A stretch of 64,000 bases of DNA from Clostridium zeae (GTDB lineage Bacteria; Bacillota; Clostridia; Clostridiales; Clostridiaceae), in NCBI RefSeq assembly GCF_017312485.1, contig NZ_BMBA01000002.1, positions 124,001 through 188,000 on the forward strand. Reading direction: 5' to 3'. The notes beneath the pieces are model-generated. The model searched no databases and had not been told where the DNA came from. It saw only the letters and a list, made by a program, of their open reading frames with translations. Below, piece after piece: positions 8,215-23,200 of this stretch. Numbering within the stretch: position 1 is the stretch's first letter; each line of letters begins with the position of its first letter. Both the position numbers and the translations under genes were made by a program.

Positions 8215-11200
8215 CTATTTTTTAATTTGTTTCTCCCATAATCCATTCTCCTGAAGCCAATTTTGCATAAGATCAACTGCATCATATGGAGTTACGTTCT
8301 CGCCTAACGTATGGGTGTTATTAGGCGAACGAACATCTACTTTTATATCACCAAGATCCTTATATGCATTTCTATATGCATCGAATAATTCTGTGTCAGT
8401 ACCTTGAAAATCTCCTTGCCTAGGTCCAACAAATTCCCTTTCAGCATTGTGAAGTCTCCAATGATCATGCCCAGGATCGGCTCCTCGTGAGAATAATGTT
8501 GGTCTTGTTTTATCATCTCTACCAACCTCAAATATTCTTCCTCTTGATTTTCTAACTGCTGGAACATGATGACCAGATTCACCAACTGCAATTCTTTTAA
8601 CTTCCTCATCTTCAGTAATTGCCTTTTTTGACACACTAGAACTAGCTAAGCTCTCATCTCTCTCCTGCATAACCTTCAAGAAGTTCTTCTGAATATCATT
8701 CTTTTCAACATTCATATACTCTGAAGCCTGGTTCAATGCTTTAGATGGAAGTTTTCCCATTCCTTCTACTGCAAGTTGAGGACTGAACAAGTTATTTTCA
8801 CTTAAGTTAAGCTTAATTGAATCAAACTTATTCTTTATGCTATTTAGAGATTTTTCTGCTGTTTGTGCTACTTTCTCTTTTACTGCTGAAAGTTTGTTCT
8901 TAAGTGAACCTACAGCATCATCTACTTTTCCTAGGATTGCTTTTCCTGCCTTTGTATTAGCGAACAACTTACCTACAAGTTTTCCTCCAACTTCGGTAGC
9001 TACACCTAGTACACCAGATACTGCCGCTTCTTTCCAATCAACTTTAGATTTTGATATATATTGATTAGCTACATTTCCTACAAATGATGCTGCTCCAACA
9101 GCTCCTGCTGACGCTAATAGAGATAAACCTCCAGTTGCTGCAGCAGCTCCTCCAACTACGGCACCTTCAACAAAAGCACCTGCATAGCTCTTCCAGCCAC
9201 TATTTATCTTACCGTCATCCATAAAATCAGAAACAAGATTTGCTCCTGCTCCTATTATTCCACCAACTAAAGCTCCTATAGCTATATGAAGGAAATGACC
9301 TGTAGGATCATCATGCTTTATTGGCTCGTTTTCACAGTAAGTGTAAAGATTTAAGCTAAGTGGATCATTTATATCTCCTGAATAACTATCTTCTTGAAGG
9401 AATCTTCCTGTACTTGGATCGTACATTCTTGCTATAACATAATAAGTTTTTGTTTCTTTATCATATTGATAGCCTGCATATCTATATGGGTTGTCCATAT
9501 TTTCGTTAGACTCTGTGATATTACCAAAAGCGTCATAGTAGTAGCTATTTAGCACTGTTCCATCTTGCGCTATAAGCTTTGTAGTATCTGCATGTCCATT
9601 ATAGAGATAGTAAGCTTTATTACTATCTGTTATTCTTTCAAGCAGGTTTATTCCGTAGATGTTTCTGGCAATTAAATTACCATTTCCATCTAATTCTAAC
9701 ACCACTTTATCTGAAGAATAAAGATATTTTGTAGAAGAATTTCCTACTTGCTTTTCTACTCTTAGACCTTCTCCATTATAGATATTCTTAATAGTTGTGT
9801 TATCTGGAGTAGTTGTTTGTATTAATTGATTTAAGCTGTCATATACATTGGTAGTTAACATAGATGACTGTAATATACCATTTAGATAATCATCTACTTT
9901 TGAAGTCAACTGATTTCCATTGTTGTCATAGGTGTACGAAGTGTTTTCAACAGTAACTGTATTTAAACTAACGATTATACTTAAAAGTCTATTTAAAGAA
10001 TCATAAGTATAAGTCTTAACTGTAGTATTTGAACCTTCTACAACTGTTTCAGTATTTCTGTTTCCAGCTGAAGTATAGGTATAAGTTGTAACCTTACCAC
10101 TTGGTTCTGTTACTGTCTTTAATCTGTTTAACTCGTCATAGGTATATCTTGTAGTTCCCTTGATATCAGTCTTTGAAAGCATATTATGAGCATTGTCATA
10201 AGTATAGCCGTAGCTTTCAATCACTGTTCCATTTGCTGCTTTATTTGCAAGAGTTCTTAATAGGTTATCCTTGTAGTAAGTGTATTCTTCACTATAACCA
10301 TTTGGATATACTACGCTGTATAAGCTTCCATTATCGTAATAGTTGTAGGTAGTTGTGTCAGTGCCTGCTATTACCTTTTTGATTCTTCCAGCTTTGTCAT
10401 ATATCTTTAATGTTATATTACCCTTTGGATCTGTTTCTGACTCTCCAAAGTTTCCTGTGTCTAACCCATTTATACCTGAGAATATATCATATTTATAAAC
10501 AATTGTTCCAACAGTTGGTACTGACTTTGAAGTAACTCTATTAAGTTCATCATAGGTTCTTGTAGTAGTACCTGTTGCATCTGTAATACTAATTTGATTT
10601 CCATTATCATCATAGCTAAAGGAATTAGTTATGCTTCCTATAGTTTCTGAAGTTTTTCTTCCATGGATATCATAAGTGTAAGTTGAAGTTACTCCGTTTC
10701 TATCAACCTTTGTTCTTAAATCACCACTTGCATAATAAGTGTAGCTTTCTGTCTTTGAAGAATCGTAAGTGTAGCTTCCGCTACTTCCTGTTCTTCCTCC
10801 GTGGAAAATCTTTCTTATTAGCTTGTTTGCCACATTGTACTCAAAGGTTGTTGTATTGCCTTGTGCATCTACCTGAGTAAGCATGTTGCCATTTAGATCA
10901 TAGGTATAGTTTGTTATTTCACCTTTAGCATTCTTTACTGATACCAATCTATTGTACTGATCATAACTGTAGTAAGTTGTATTGCTATCACCATCTGTCT
11001 TCTGGTCAATATTTCCTACTTCATCGTAATGTTGAAGTGTAATGTGACCTTCTGGATCTACAGTTTTTATGAGTCTATTATTTTTGTCATAATAGTACAA
11101 AGTAACATTTTGAAGGGCATCATAAGATTTTGCTTGTGTTCCATTGTGGTAGTATTCTAACTTCTGTACTAGCTTATTATCTTGGTCGTATTTTTCAACA

Positions 11201-14200
11201 ACTCTATCTAAAGCATCATAAACATAAGTTTTCTCATTGCCCAGCCAATCAATCTCTTTTAATAGATTGCTATTCTTATCGTAGATATAGCTGGTTGTAT
11301 GCTTAACTTTATTTCCACTACCGTCGGTAACATAGATTGTACTAGTTACTAATCTGTTTAGTTCATCATAGGTATTTTCAGTAACTGTGCCATTGGCGTC
11401 AGTTAGGAATCTCTTGTTGCCATTCTTATCATAGGTTGTTGCAACCTCTATAGCTTCAGTTCCATCTACCTTTTCTTCTGTGGAGGTGAGTTCTCTTCCT
11501 GCACTGTCGTAGGTGTAAATATTGGCTCCCCCTAGAGAATCCTGCTTTCTAATTACTCTTCCAACAGTATCGTATTGGTAGATAACATAATAGGCTGCTA
11601 TAGTGCTGTCACCTGGATAAGTTACCTTCTTTATCTTACCAAAACCTGTATACTCGTAAGTTGTTATATTTCCATTACCATCAGTTGCAGTAACCACATC
11701 TCCAGTATTATTGTAGGTGGCTGAACTTACAGTGACCTCTGCTTCTGAAGCAAGTCTCTTTATGGTTGTTCTTGTAATATTGTTTGCGTCATCATAGTAC
11801 CAGGTTGTAACCTTACCTTTTCCATCAGTTTCAGTTATCTTTCTTCCTGTTCCATCGTAAGTATATTTCTTAGTATAAGGAAGTAACCTATCTTGTGAGT
11901 CTGCATCTAATACTGTTAATAGCTTGTTTGCTAGATTATAAGAATAAATCTTTCCATAACCAGAATTTATCTTATCATCAATTGCACTTCCTGCACCTGC
12001 TTCATAGCCAGCTGCATCTAATTCTTTAACCACGTTTCCGTTGTTATCGTATTTGAAAGCTGCTGAAGTTATGGTTACAAAGCTATTACTTACTTTATCA
12101 AAGTAAACTGAAACCTTTGTTTTTACTCTATCCATAAGATCATAGTTGTACTCTGTTCTACTTAAGTTTTGTAAAGTTTTACTTGAATCATAATTGTTTG
12201 GTGATACTTCTGCTATTTTTCTTCCTGCTAAGTCATAGTAGTATGCAGTGGTATTACCCTTAGCATCCACCATCTTTACAAGGAAGCCTCTTGCATCATA
12301 AACATAAGTTGTAGTATTACCATTTCCATCGGTCTTCGTAAGAACTTTTCCTTCCCAGTTATAAGTTTGAGAAGTTGTTATAGTTACGTCGTGACCATTT
12401 TCATCTTTTCCTTGCTGTGAAGTACTTAAAATTCTTCCTAGTTTATCATAAGTGTAGCTAACTACTGAATTATCAGGGTAAGTTTCTGTTAAAACATTAC
12501 CTTCCTTATCAAAAGTATAAGTAGTTGTTAGTATTAAATCTGAGTTGTTAGTATATGCATTAGTGTAAATATCACCTGCATAAACATGAACCTTCATTGT
12601 AGTAGGCTTACCAAATTCATTGTTAGTATATTCTGTAACCCTATTTGTATTATCATCTACTTTAACAACTTTTGATGAGATGTTTCCATCCTTATCATAG
12701 GTGTATTCCAGTCTTCTACCTGCACTATCACTTTGAGCCTTAAGATTACCATTATTATAGTATTCATAAGCTGTGGTGATGAAGGTTTGTGGAATTCCAT
12801 CCTTAACTACTGTAGTTTTACCAAAGCTTTCTTTTGTCTTTCTACCAGCTTTATCGTATTCTACTGCAGTGTAGCTGTAATAAACAGTACCATTTACATT
12901 TTCAAAAGGTGTCCATATAGCAATTAATCTATTTAAACCATCATATTTATAATAGGTTACATTGCCATTAGCATCTTTTGAAGAACTTAAAGTTCCATTT
13001 GAATTATAAACCTTAGTTGATGTTGTGTTATCTGGATTTTGTATACTTGTAACTCTTCCTACATAATCAAAGGTTGTTATGGTCTTTACGGAAGTAGTTG
13101 CATTAATATACTTTGTTTCAGTCTTTGTAGTGCCTCCATTTGTAAGGATTCCATAAGCATATTCTAAAAGAAGCTGCTCTGAACTTGCTGTATCTGCTTT
13201 AAAATAAATCTTTGAAACTCTGTTCATAACATCATATACATATCTGTATACAGCTCCATTTGCCTTAGTTTCAGTAAGCTTATTGCCATATACATCATAG
13301 GTATAAGTTGTTGTATTGTTTTCAGCATCTGTTGCTGCTTTCACTTTTCCATTTGAATAGTAAGTGTATCTTATACCAGCATCAGCTGAATAATCATGAT
13401 TACTTAAATCATCCTTGCTTGAATCATATACATTAGCTGAAATAACCTTTATCACTCTTCCTAAGGAATCATATACGGTTCTTGTAACTGAAGAATGATT
13501 TAAAATTGTCTTTTCTACATTTCCATTATTATCATAGAAATATTCAGTTAAATATCCTTGTGGAGAAGTAGCCTTTGTCTTCCAACCGATTGAATTGTAT
13601 TCGTAAGTTGTAGTGTTATTTTCTCCATCTGTTACTGTAAAGACATTTCCATAGGAGTCATAGGTATAGGTTGTTCTGCCTCCCATTGGATCAATTGCTT
13701 GTTTCAAAAGACCTTTAGCTCTATAACCAAGACTTTGAGCTTCACTATCAGAGTAGTAACTATACTGAGTTATAGCAAACTTAGTTTGATCTGCTGAGTC
13801 ACTATAAATGTCTGTACCATTTAAAGGTCTTGCTTGCTTAACCATATTTATACCATTGCTGTCGTAAATATAGAAAGTAAGATTTCCGCTTTCATCTTTT
13901 TCTCTAATTACATTGTTTTTGCTGTCATAACCATACTCTTTGTAGCTTCCATCTGGGTTTGTAACCTTTGTTATATTTCCAACTGAATCTCTTTCATATC
14001 TAGTTACCCCACCATTACGATCAGTTAGAGTTTTTTGTTCATTGAAGTTATTCACCCCTGAAGAATCCTTATTATATTCATAAGTAGTCACTTTGCCTTC
14101 AGCATCTGTACTACTTATAATATTGAAGGAACTGTCAAAGGTTTGAATAGTCTGTCTTCCATTAGAATCTGTTATTGTGGTCTTTAAGTGAATAGTATCA

Positions 14201-17200
14201 TAACTGTAAGTTAACACATTTCCGTATTGATCTATTGTATGATCAACCTTGTCTTGGTTTTGACCTGGATTGTGGTTATAAGTTATTGATTCTATTAAGC
14301 TGTTGTCATATGCTCTTATTTCAGTTAAGAATCCATAAGAATCATAAGCGTAAGTGGTAAAATGATTCATAGGATCAGTTACTTTAACAAGTTTTTTGTT
14401 GTCATATTCGTATTTTACTACTCTTCCTAAACAATCTGTTATGGTGCTTATTAAACCTGAATCGTTATAGGAAATAGTGTAGCTTCTTCCTACTTCATCA
14501 GTTAAGCTAGTCACTTTTCCATTGCTGTCAACATTGATAGCCGTTGTGTTACTATTTTTATCTTTAACCCATATTAGGTATCCATTACTGTTGAAACCAT
14601 AACTATGCTGGTCCTTTGTTGCAAGGATATAACTTCCATCTCCTTGCTTAGTTAAGGTGTTTCTAGAATCCATTGCAGTAAAAGTACCGTCAGCGTTTAT
14701 CTTAAAGGTTTGAGCACTACCGTCTGGAAGTCTTACTACTTTTGTACTGATGTTTCCACTAAAGTCAGTAATAGAACACTCATAGCTAAAGCTCCAGCCC
14801 TTACCAAATCCAGTAGTCTCTCTTATATCTTTAGAGTTATAGGTTCTTATAAATTCTGCATCTGAACCATCATTTCCTGTCTTTAAATCTGTGAAGCTCT
14901 TAGCGAAATTACCTGTTGGTCCATATGCTCCATCTCCAGTCATTAAACCGAAGTTTGTATCTATCTTATAATTCTCTATCAGGTACCTCCATGAAGGTAT
15001 TGTATTAAAGACATAACCTGTAGCCAATGGTTTCGTAGTAATCAATATATTAAAAATAGATGTAGGCGCTGTTGCAAAAGAAATATATTGTACTGATGAA
15101 CCACTTAGAAGAACTATATGATTATCCGTTGTCCAAAAATTACATGGAGCTGAAATTTGTATTTGAGTAAAATTACCCTTTACTTCTAAAATTCCAGCTG
15201 TAAGCATACCTAAATGATTTGTCCTAGATTCCATTATAAAATTACCCTGTACTTGTACATAATCTGCCGAGTCGGTCATATATAATAATCCATTTGAATT
15301 TGTCCCATTAGAAACTTTATAGTTACCTGTTATTATTAATAACCCCTTATTAATAGTGACAGTTCCTCCTAGCTGATCAAAATTACCATGTACCTCAAAT
15401 CTGTGACCATTTAAGTTTAAGCTGTCACCGTCATGCATTGTGAAATCTCCATTGATTACAGTATCTTGTCCTAAGCTTAATACTAAGCAAGTAGAAACAG
15501 TTAATACATTACTGTCACTTGATACATTTCCACCTAAATCTCTAGCTCTTACAGTAAATAAATATTGAGTATTTGCTTGTAACCCAGTACATGTATAGCT
15601 AGTTGTTGTAGAACTTCCAACTTTACTTCCATTGCAGTATATGTCATAACCAGCCAAGGTACCATTATCTGTTGAAGCAGACCATGATAAAGTAATACTA
15701 TTTCCTGTCCTTGCTGTATACTGAAGATTAGTTGGATTACTTGGTGGCACATTATCGCCAGCTGTTATTACACTTAATTCACTACTAGCATCTGATAAAT
15801 TGTTGGCTTGATCTTTTGCTCTAACTGTATATTTATATTCAGTGCTTGGTGAAAGTCCACTATCTGTAAAAGTTAGAACATTACTTGCAACATCGGCAAT
15901 CTTTGTTCCATTTCTGAATATTTGGTATCCCAGTACAGAAAAATTATCCGTAGATGTAGCCCAAGAAATTGTAATTGAACCTTCGGATTTACTAGTTACA
16001 TTCAAACTAGCTGGTGCAGTTGGTTTTTCTGTCTCTGGAACCACTATTAAGAAGCTATAGTTTCCTGAATTGTAATATGAAACTTTTAGATAATATCTTT
16101 CTCCTGCCTTTAAAGTTACTGCACTAGTAGAACTATTACCTGATGTTAATAACGTTCTATTCTTATCATATATATACAAATACTCACTATACGCACTAGT
16201 TATCTTAACCGTATATTGCCCATCATTAGGTGCTATAAAGATGAAATAGTCATTGTCATTTGAATAATTCATATTTGCTGACTTAACTTTACCTGGATCA
16301 ATACTTGTTGCAGTATCAAAATCATCTCCATAATCATCATCATAGGTAGTAACAGAAATGCCATTGCTATCACCAGATGTATTACCGCCTAAATCTTTTG
16401 CTCTCACAGTGAAGGTATACAGTGTATTTGGTTGAAGCCCTATGCAGGTATAACTAGTTGATGTTGAATTTCCAACTTTAGTTCCATTGCAATATATATC
16501 ATATGATGCAACAGTTCCGTTATCTCTTGATGCACTCCATGTTATAATTACACTTCTTCCAGTTTTAGAACTATATGAAAGACCACTTGGATTAGTTGGT
16601 GGTATATCATCTGCATTAGTGATTGCACTTATTGAATCACTTAACTCTGATAAATTATCAGCTTGATCTTTTGCTTTTATTGTATAACTATAAGTTGTAT
16701 TAGGTAGTAGCCCTGAATCTTTATAGCTAGTTATATCTCCTACTACCGTTCCAACTTTGACTCCATCTCTATATATTTCATATGCTATTACAGAATAATT
16801 ATCTGTAGCTGGTTGCCAAGAGATAGTGATTGAATCAACAGTTTTATTAGTTATGTTTAAGCCAGTTGGTACTGTTGGCTTTTCTGTTTCTGGTACAGTA
16901 ATTAATAGGCTATAACTTCCAGTACCGCTATAAGAAATTCTTAAGTAATACGTTTCTCCGCTAACTAGTGTTGCAGAACTTATAGTCCCACTACCAGATG
17001 TCATGACATTTTTATTTTTATCATACAGATATAGGTTTACATTTGCTCCATTAATTACTTTAATATTAGACGTTCCACTGCTTAGTGCATTAAAAGTCAG
17101 ATAATCGTAATCACTAGAGTAATTAATGCTTCCTGATTTAATCTTTCCTAGTTCTAAACTAGTTGCAGTATCAAAGGTATCTCCATAATCATCATCATAA

Positions 17201-20200
17201 GTGGTAACAGTAATACTACTACTATTTCCCAAAACACCGTTGTCAGTACCAATTGCTTTAACTATTAACTTATAGACAGTGTTTGGTCTAAGGGCTGTAC
17301 ATATAAAACTTGTGGTTTTTGTGCTTCCAAGATTAATACCATTTCCATATATCTCATACCTATCTACAACACTAGTACCTGTTGTAACACTCCATGAAAG
17401 ACCTATAGTCCAACCTGTTCTTGAAGTATTTGATAGATTTGTTATTGATACATCACTCTTATCTGTAGAAACAGCTAATTCACTACTTAAATCTGATAAA
17501 TTATCTGCTTGATCCTTAGCTTTAATTGTATATTTATATTGTGTATTTGCTGATAGTCCTGTATCAGTATAGCTAAGAATATTGCTTACAACTGTTGTTA
17601 TTTTTACACCATCTCTATAAACTTCATATCCAGCTACAGAGTAATTATCTGTTGAAGCTGACCATGAAATTGTAATAGAACCTAATGATTTATCTACAAT
17701 GCTTAAATTTGATGGTGCTGTCGGCTTCTCTGTATCTGGTACTACTATTAAGAAGTTGTAAGCTCCTGTATTGTAATAAGGTACTTTCAAGTAATATCTA
17801 TCTCCAGCTTTTAAAGCTGAAGCTGTTAGCGTGTTATAACCAGAAGTCACGCTGGTTCTATTTTTATCATATAGATATAAATATTCACTAGATCCACTTG
17901 TTAGCTTTATGATATATTGTCCATCCACAGGTGCTACAAATGTAAAGTAATCTGCATCATAAGATGTTTCAATGCTTGCAGATTTAGTTTTTCCTGCATC
18001 TATACTAACTGCAGTATCAAAGCTATCTCCACAATCATCAGCATAAGTTGATATTATTACACTATTACTGTATGCTGACAGATTACCTCCTAAATCTCTT
18101 GCTTTCACTGTAAATATATATTCAGTATTTGGATTAAGGCCAGTGCAAGTATAACTTGTTGTAGTAGAGCTTCCAACCTTAATGCCATTGCAGTATATAT
18201 CATAGCCTGCAAGTGTTCCATCATCCGTTGATACTCCCCAAGTTAAATTTATTGTCCAACCTGTCTTTGTTGGTGCTGTAAGGTTAGTAGGATTGGTTGG
18301 TGGAGTGTTATCTATGTCTGTGGTAACACTTAATTCACTACTTTCATCGGATAGATTATCTGCTTGATCTTTTGCTTTTACTGTGTATTTGTATGCTGTA
18401 TTTGGTGCAAGTCCGGTATCTGTATAACTTGTAACATTATCCGCTACTGCTGCTACCTTCACTCCATCTCTATATACCTCATATCCTGATACTGCTATAT
18501 TATCTGTTGATGCTGTCCAAGATATTGAGATTGAACCTATTGACTTACTTACTAAACTTACGTTAGTTGGTGAAGTGGGTTTTTCTGTTTCTGGTACTAT
18601 TATTATAAAGTTATAAACTCCTGTGTTGTAATAAGGTATTTTTAAATAATATCTGTCTCCAGCTTTTAATGCTGTTGCTGTTAGTGTGTTGTAACCTGAA
18701 GTCAAGCTATTTCTATTCTTATCATATAGATATAGATATTCACTCGCTCCACTTGTCATTTTTATGACATAAGTTCCATCTAGTGGTGCTATAAAAGTAA
18801 AATAGTCTACATCGCCTGAATAGTTTATATTGGCTGACTTTATCTTACCAGGATCTACATTTGTAGCAGTATCAAAACTATCACCATAGTCATCACTATA
18901 GGTTGAAACCGTTACGCTATTACTATCACCTGATATATTGCCACCTAAATCTCTTGCCTTTACTGTAAATATATATTGAGTATTTGGAGTAAGTCCAGTA
19001 CAAGTATATGACGTTGTAGTAGAACTTCCAATCTTACTTCCATTACAATATATATCGTATCCAGCAACAGTTCCGTTATCTGTTGATGGTCCCCAAGATA
19101 AGCTTACTGTCCAACCTGTCTTTGACGGTGCTACTAGGTTAGTCGGATTTGTCGGAGGAATACTATCCACATCTGTAGTAACACTTAGTTCACTACTTGC
19201 ATCAGATAGATTATCTGCTTGGTCTTTTGCTTTTATTGTGTATTTGTACTCAGTATTTGGGATAAGCCCTGTATCTGTATAGCTTGTAACATTATCTGCT
19301 ACTGCTCCTATCTTTAATCCATCTCTATATATCTCATATCCTGATACAGCTATATTATCTGTTGCTACTGTCCAAGATATTGAGATTGAGCCTATTGACT
19401 TACTTACTAAACTTACGTTAGTTGGTGAGGTTGGCTTTTCTGTTTCTGCAACTGTAATCATTAACTTATACTCACCAGTACCAGTACTACTATAATGTCT
19501 TACCGCAATATAATATCTATGACCAGAAGTCAATGTAGTATCAATTTGGAAATTAGCTCCTTCGCCATTATCATCGTCACTTTTTATAAGATTTTTATTT
19601 TCATCATAAATATATCCATAGGTATCCATTGATGAAATAGAAATTATCCTATAGGAAGAATCCATTGGTGCTATAAAGGTAAAGTAATCGTAATCTCCTG
19701 AATAATTTATTGTTCCTGATTTTGATTTACCTATATCTACATTTGTAGCAGTACCAAAACTATCTCCATAATCATCACTATAGGTTAAAACAGTTACACT
19801 ATTGCTGTCACCTGACATATTTCCACCTAAATCTCTTGCTTTTACTGTAAATATATATTGAGTATTTATATTAAGCCCTGTGCAAGTATAACTAGTTGTA
19901 GTAGAACTTCCAATTTTACTTCCATTACAATATATATCGTATCCAGTAACAGTACCGTTATCTGTGGATGCTCCCCAAGATAAGTTTACTGTCCAGCCTG
20001 TTTTTGATGGTGCTGCAAGGTTAGTCGGATTTGTCGGCAGAATACTGTCCACATCTGTAGTAACACTTAACTCACTACTTACATCAGATAGATTGTCCGC
20101 TTGGTCTTTTGCCTTTATTGTGTATTTGTACTCAGTATTTGGGATAAGACCACTATCTGTATAACTTGTAACATTATCTGCTACTGCTGCTATCTTCACA

Positions 20201-23200
20201 CCATCTCTGTATATCTCATATCCTGATACAGCTATATTATCTGTTGACGCTGTCCATGATATTGAGATTGAGCCTATTGACTTACTTACTAAACTTACGT
20301 TAGTTGGTGAGGTTGGTTTTTCTGTTTCTTGTACTACTATAATGAAGTTGTAAACTCCTGTGTTGTAATAAGGTACTTTCAAGTAATATCTGTCTCCAGC
20401 TTTTAATGCTGATGCTGTTAAAATATTGTAACCTGAGGTCAAGCTATTTCTATTCTTATCATATAAATATAAATTTTCACTAACTCCACTTGTCAGCTTT
20501 ATAACATAAGTTCCATCTAGTGGTGCTATAAATGTGAAGTAGTCAACATCACCTGAATAGTTTATATTTGCTGACTTTATCTTACCAGGTTCTACGTTTG
20601 TAGCAGTATCAAAACTATCTCCATAATCATCACTATAGGTTGAAACCGTTACAGAATTACTATCACCTGATGAGTTTCCACCTAAATCTCTTGCTTTTAC
20701 TGTAAATATATATTGAGTATTTGGAGTAAGTCCTGTACAAGTATAACTTGTTGTTGTAGAACTTCCAATCTTACTTCCATTACAATATATATCGTATCCA
20801 GTAACAGTGCCGTTATCTGTGGATGCTCCCCAAGATAAGTTTACTGTCCATCCTGTTTTTGATGGTGCTGCAAGGTTAGTCGGATTTGTCGGAGGAATAC
20901 TATCCACGTCCGTAGTAACACTTAATTCACTACTTACATCAGATAGATTGTCTGCTTGGTCTTTTGCTTTTATTGTGTACTTATACTCAGTATTTGGGAT
21001 AAGCCCTGTATCCGTATAGCTTGTAACATTATCTGCTACTGTTGCTATTTTCACACCATCTCTGTATATCTCATATCCTGCTACAGCTATATTATCTGTT
21101 GATGCTGTCCAAGATATTGATATTGAACCTATTGACTTGCTTACTAAGCTTACGTTCGTTGGTGCGGTTGGCTTTTCTGTATCTGGAACCACCACTAAAA
21201 AGTTGTAATTTCCGGTGTTATATCCATAGATTCTTACGTAGTACTTCTGTCCACTTACTAGCGATACAAGATTCGTTGAATTATAATTTCCAGCTACATA
21301 GTTTCTATTTTTATCGTATAGATAAATATATTCCCCTATTCCGTTGGCTATTTTTATTATATATTGTCCATCTCTTGGCGCTATAAAACTGAAATAATCG
21401 TCATCATAATAGTAGTTTGCCATAGCTGACTTAATTTTACCTGGATCTATATTTGTAGCAGTATCAAAACTGTCACCATAATCATCACTATAAGTTGAAA
21501 CTATTAAGCTATTACTATCACCTGATATATTACCTCCTAAGTCTCTTGCTTTTACTATATAGGTATATTGGGTATTTAAATTAAGTCCCGCACAAGTATA
21601 ACTAGTTGTAGTAGAACTTCCAATTTTACTCCCATTACAATATATATCATATGCAGCAAGGACTCCATTATCTGTTGATGCTCCCCACGATAATCCAATT
21701 GTCCATCCAGTTTTTGATGTCCATGTAAGGTTAGTTGGACTCGTTGGTGGAATGTTGTCTCCATCTGTAGTAACACTTAGTTCACTACTTACATCAGATA
21801 AATTATCTGCTTGGTCTTTTGCTTTTACCGTGTATTTGTATTCTGTATTTGGTGCAAGTCCTGTATCCGTATAGCTTGTAACATTATCTGCTACTGTTGC
21901 TATCTTTACACCATCTCTATATATCTCATATCCTAATACAGCTATATTGTCTGTTGATGCTGTCCATGATATGGAAATTGTTCCAATGTTCTTACTAACT
22001 AAACTTACATTAGTTGGTGTTGTTGGCTTTTCTGTATCTGGAACCACCACTAAAAAGTTGTAATTTCCAGTATTATATCCATAAATTCTTACGTAGTATC
22101 TCTCTCCACTTAATAGCGCTACAGGATTCGTTGAATTATAATTTCCAGCTATATAGTTTCTATCTTTATTGTATAGATAAAGATATTCCCCTATTCCGTT
22201 GGTTATTTTTATTATATATTGTCCATCTCTTGGCGCTATAAAACTGAAATAATCATCATCATAATAATAGTTTGCAGTAGCTGACTTAACTTTACCTGTA
22301 TCTATATTTGTTGCAGTATCAAAACTGTCACCATAGTCATCATTTAAAGTTTTACCAGTTACACTATTACTTTCTTCAGATATATTACCACCAGAATCTC
22401 TTGCTTTTACTTTAAATACATATTCAGTATTTATCTGAAGTCCTTCGCAAATATAGCTTGTTGATGTAGAACTTCCAATCTTATTTCCATTGCAATATAT
22501 ATCATATCCTGCAAGGGTTCCATTATCAGTAGACGCATTCCAAGATAATGTTATTGACCATCCTTTTGTACTTGTAACAACCAAACCTGAAGGTGCAGTT
22601 GGTGGAACAGTATCGATTGATGTTGTTGCATCTACACCTAAACTTGCATCTGATAAGTTGCTAGAAGTATCTACTGCCTTAACAGTATAAGTATAGGTAG
22701 TGCTTGATGATAGACCGGTGTCAGTATAAAATAATTCACTTGTTGTTCCTACTTTAACACCATTTCTATAGATTTCGTACCCTGATATACCATAGTTATC
22801 TGTAGCCGCATTCCAGGATAAAGATACTGATGTCAAGGTTGAGCTTGTTACTTGTACATTGCTTGGTACTGTTGGTGGCTGAGTTTCGGCAACCTTAATT
22901 GAATACCTAACTATTCCTCCAATCGAATATATACCTGGCAATATATAGTAAGTTTTATTTGCAGTAGCATCTATAGATAGAATATAGTAACCTCCACTAC
23001 CTACATAATTACTAGGTACATAATTACCATTTTCATCATATATGCCCATGCTATAACTACAAGATCCTGAAATAATATTTAGTATTGCATTATATTTTCC
23101 AGCGTCTGTAGTTGTGAATTTGAAATAATCCTTATCGTTATCATAGTCTTGTTGCCCATCATAGAAACTTGCTATTTGTATAGCTGTAGCTGTACTAATA

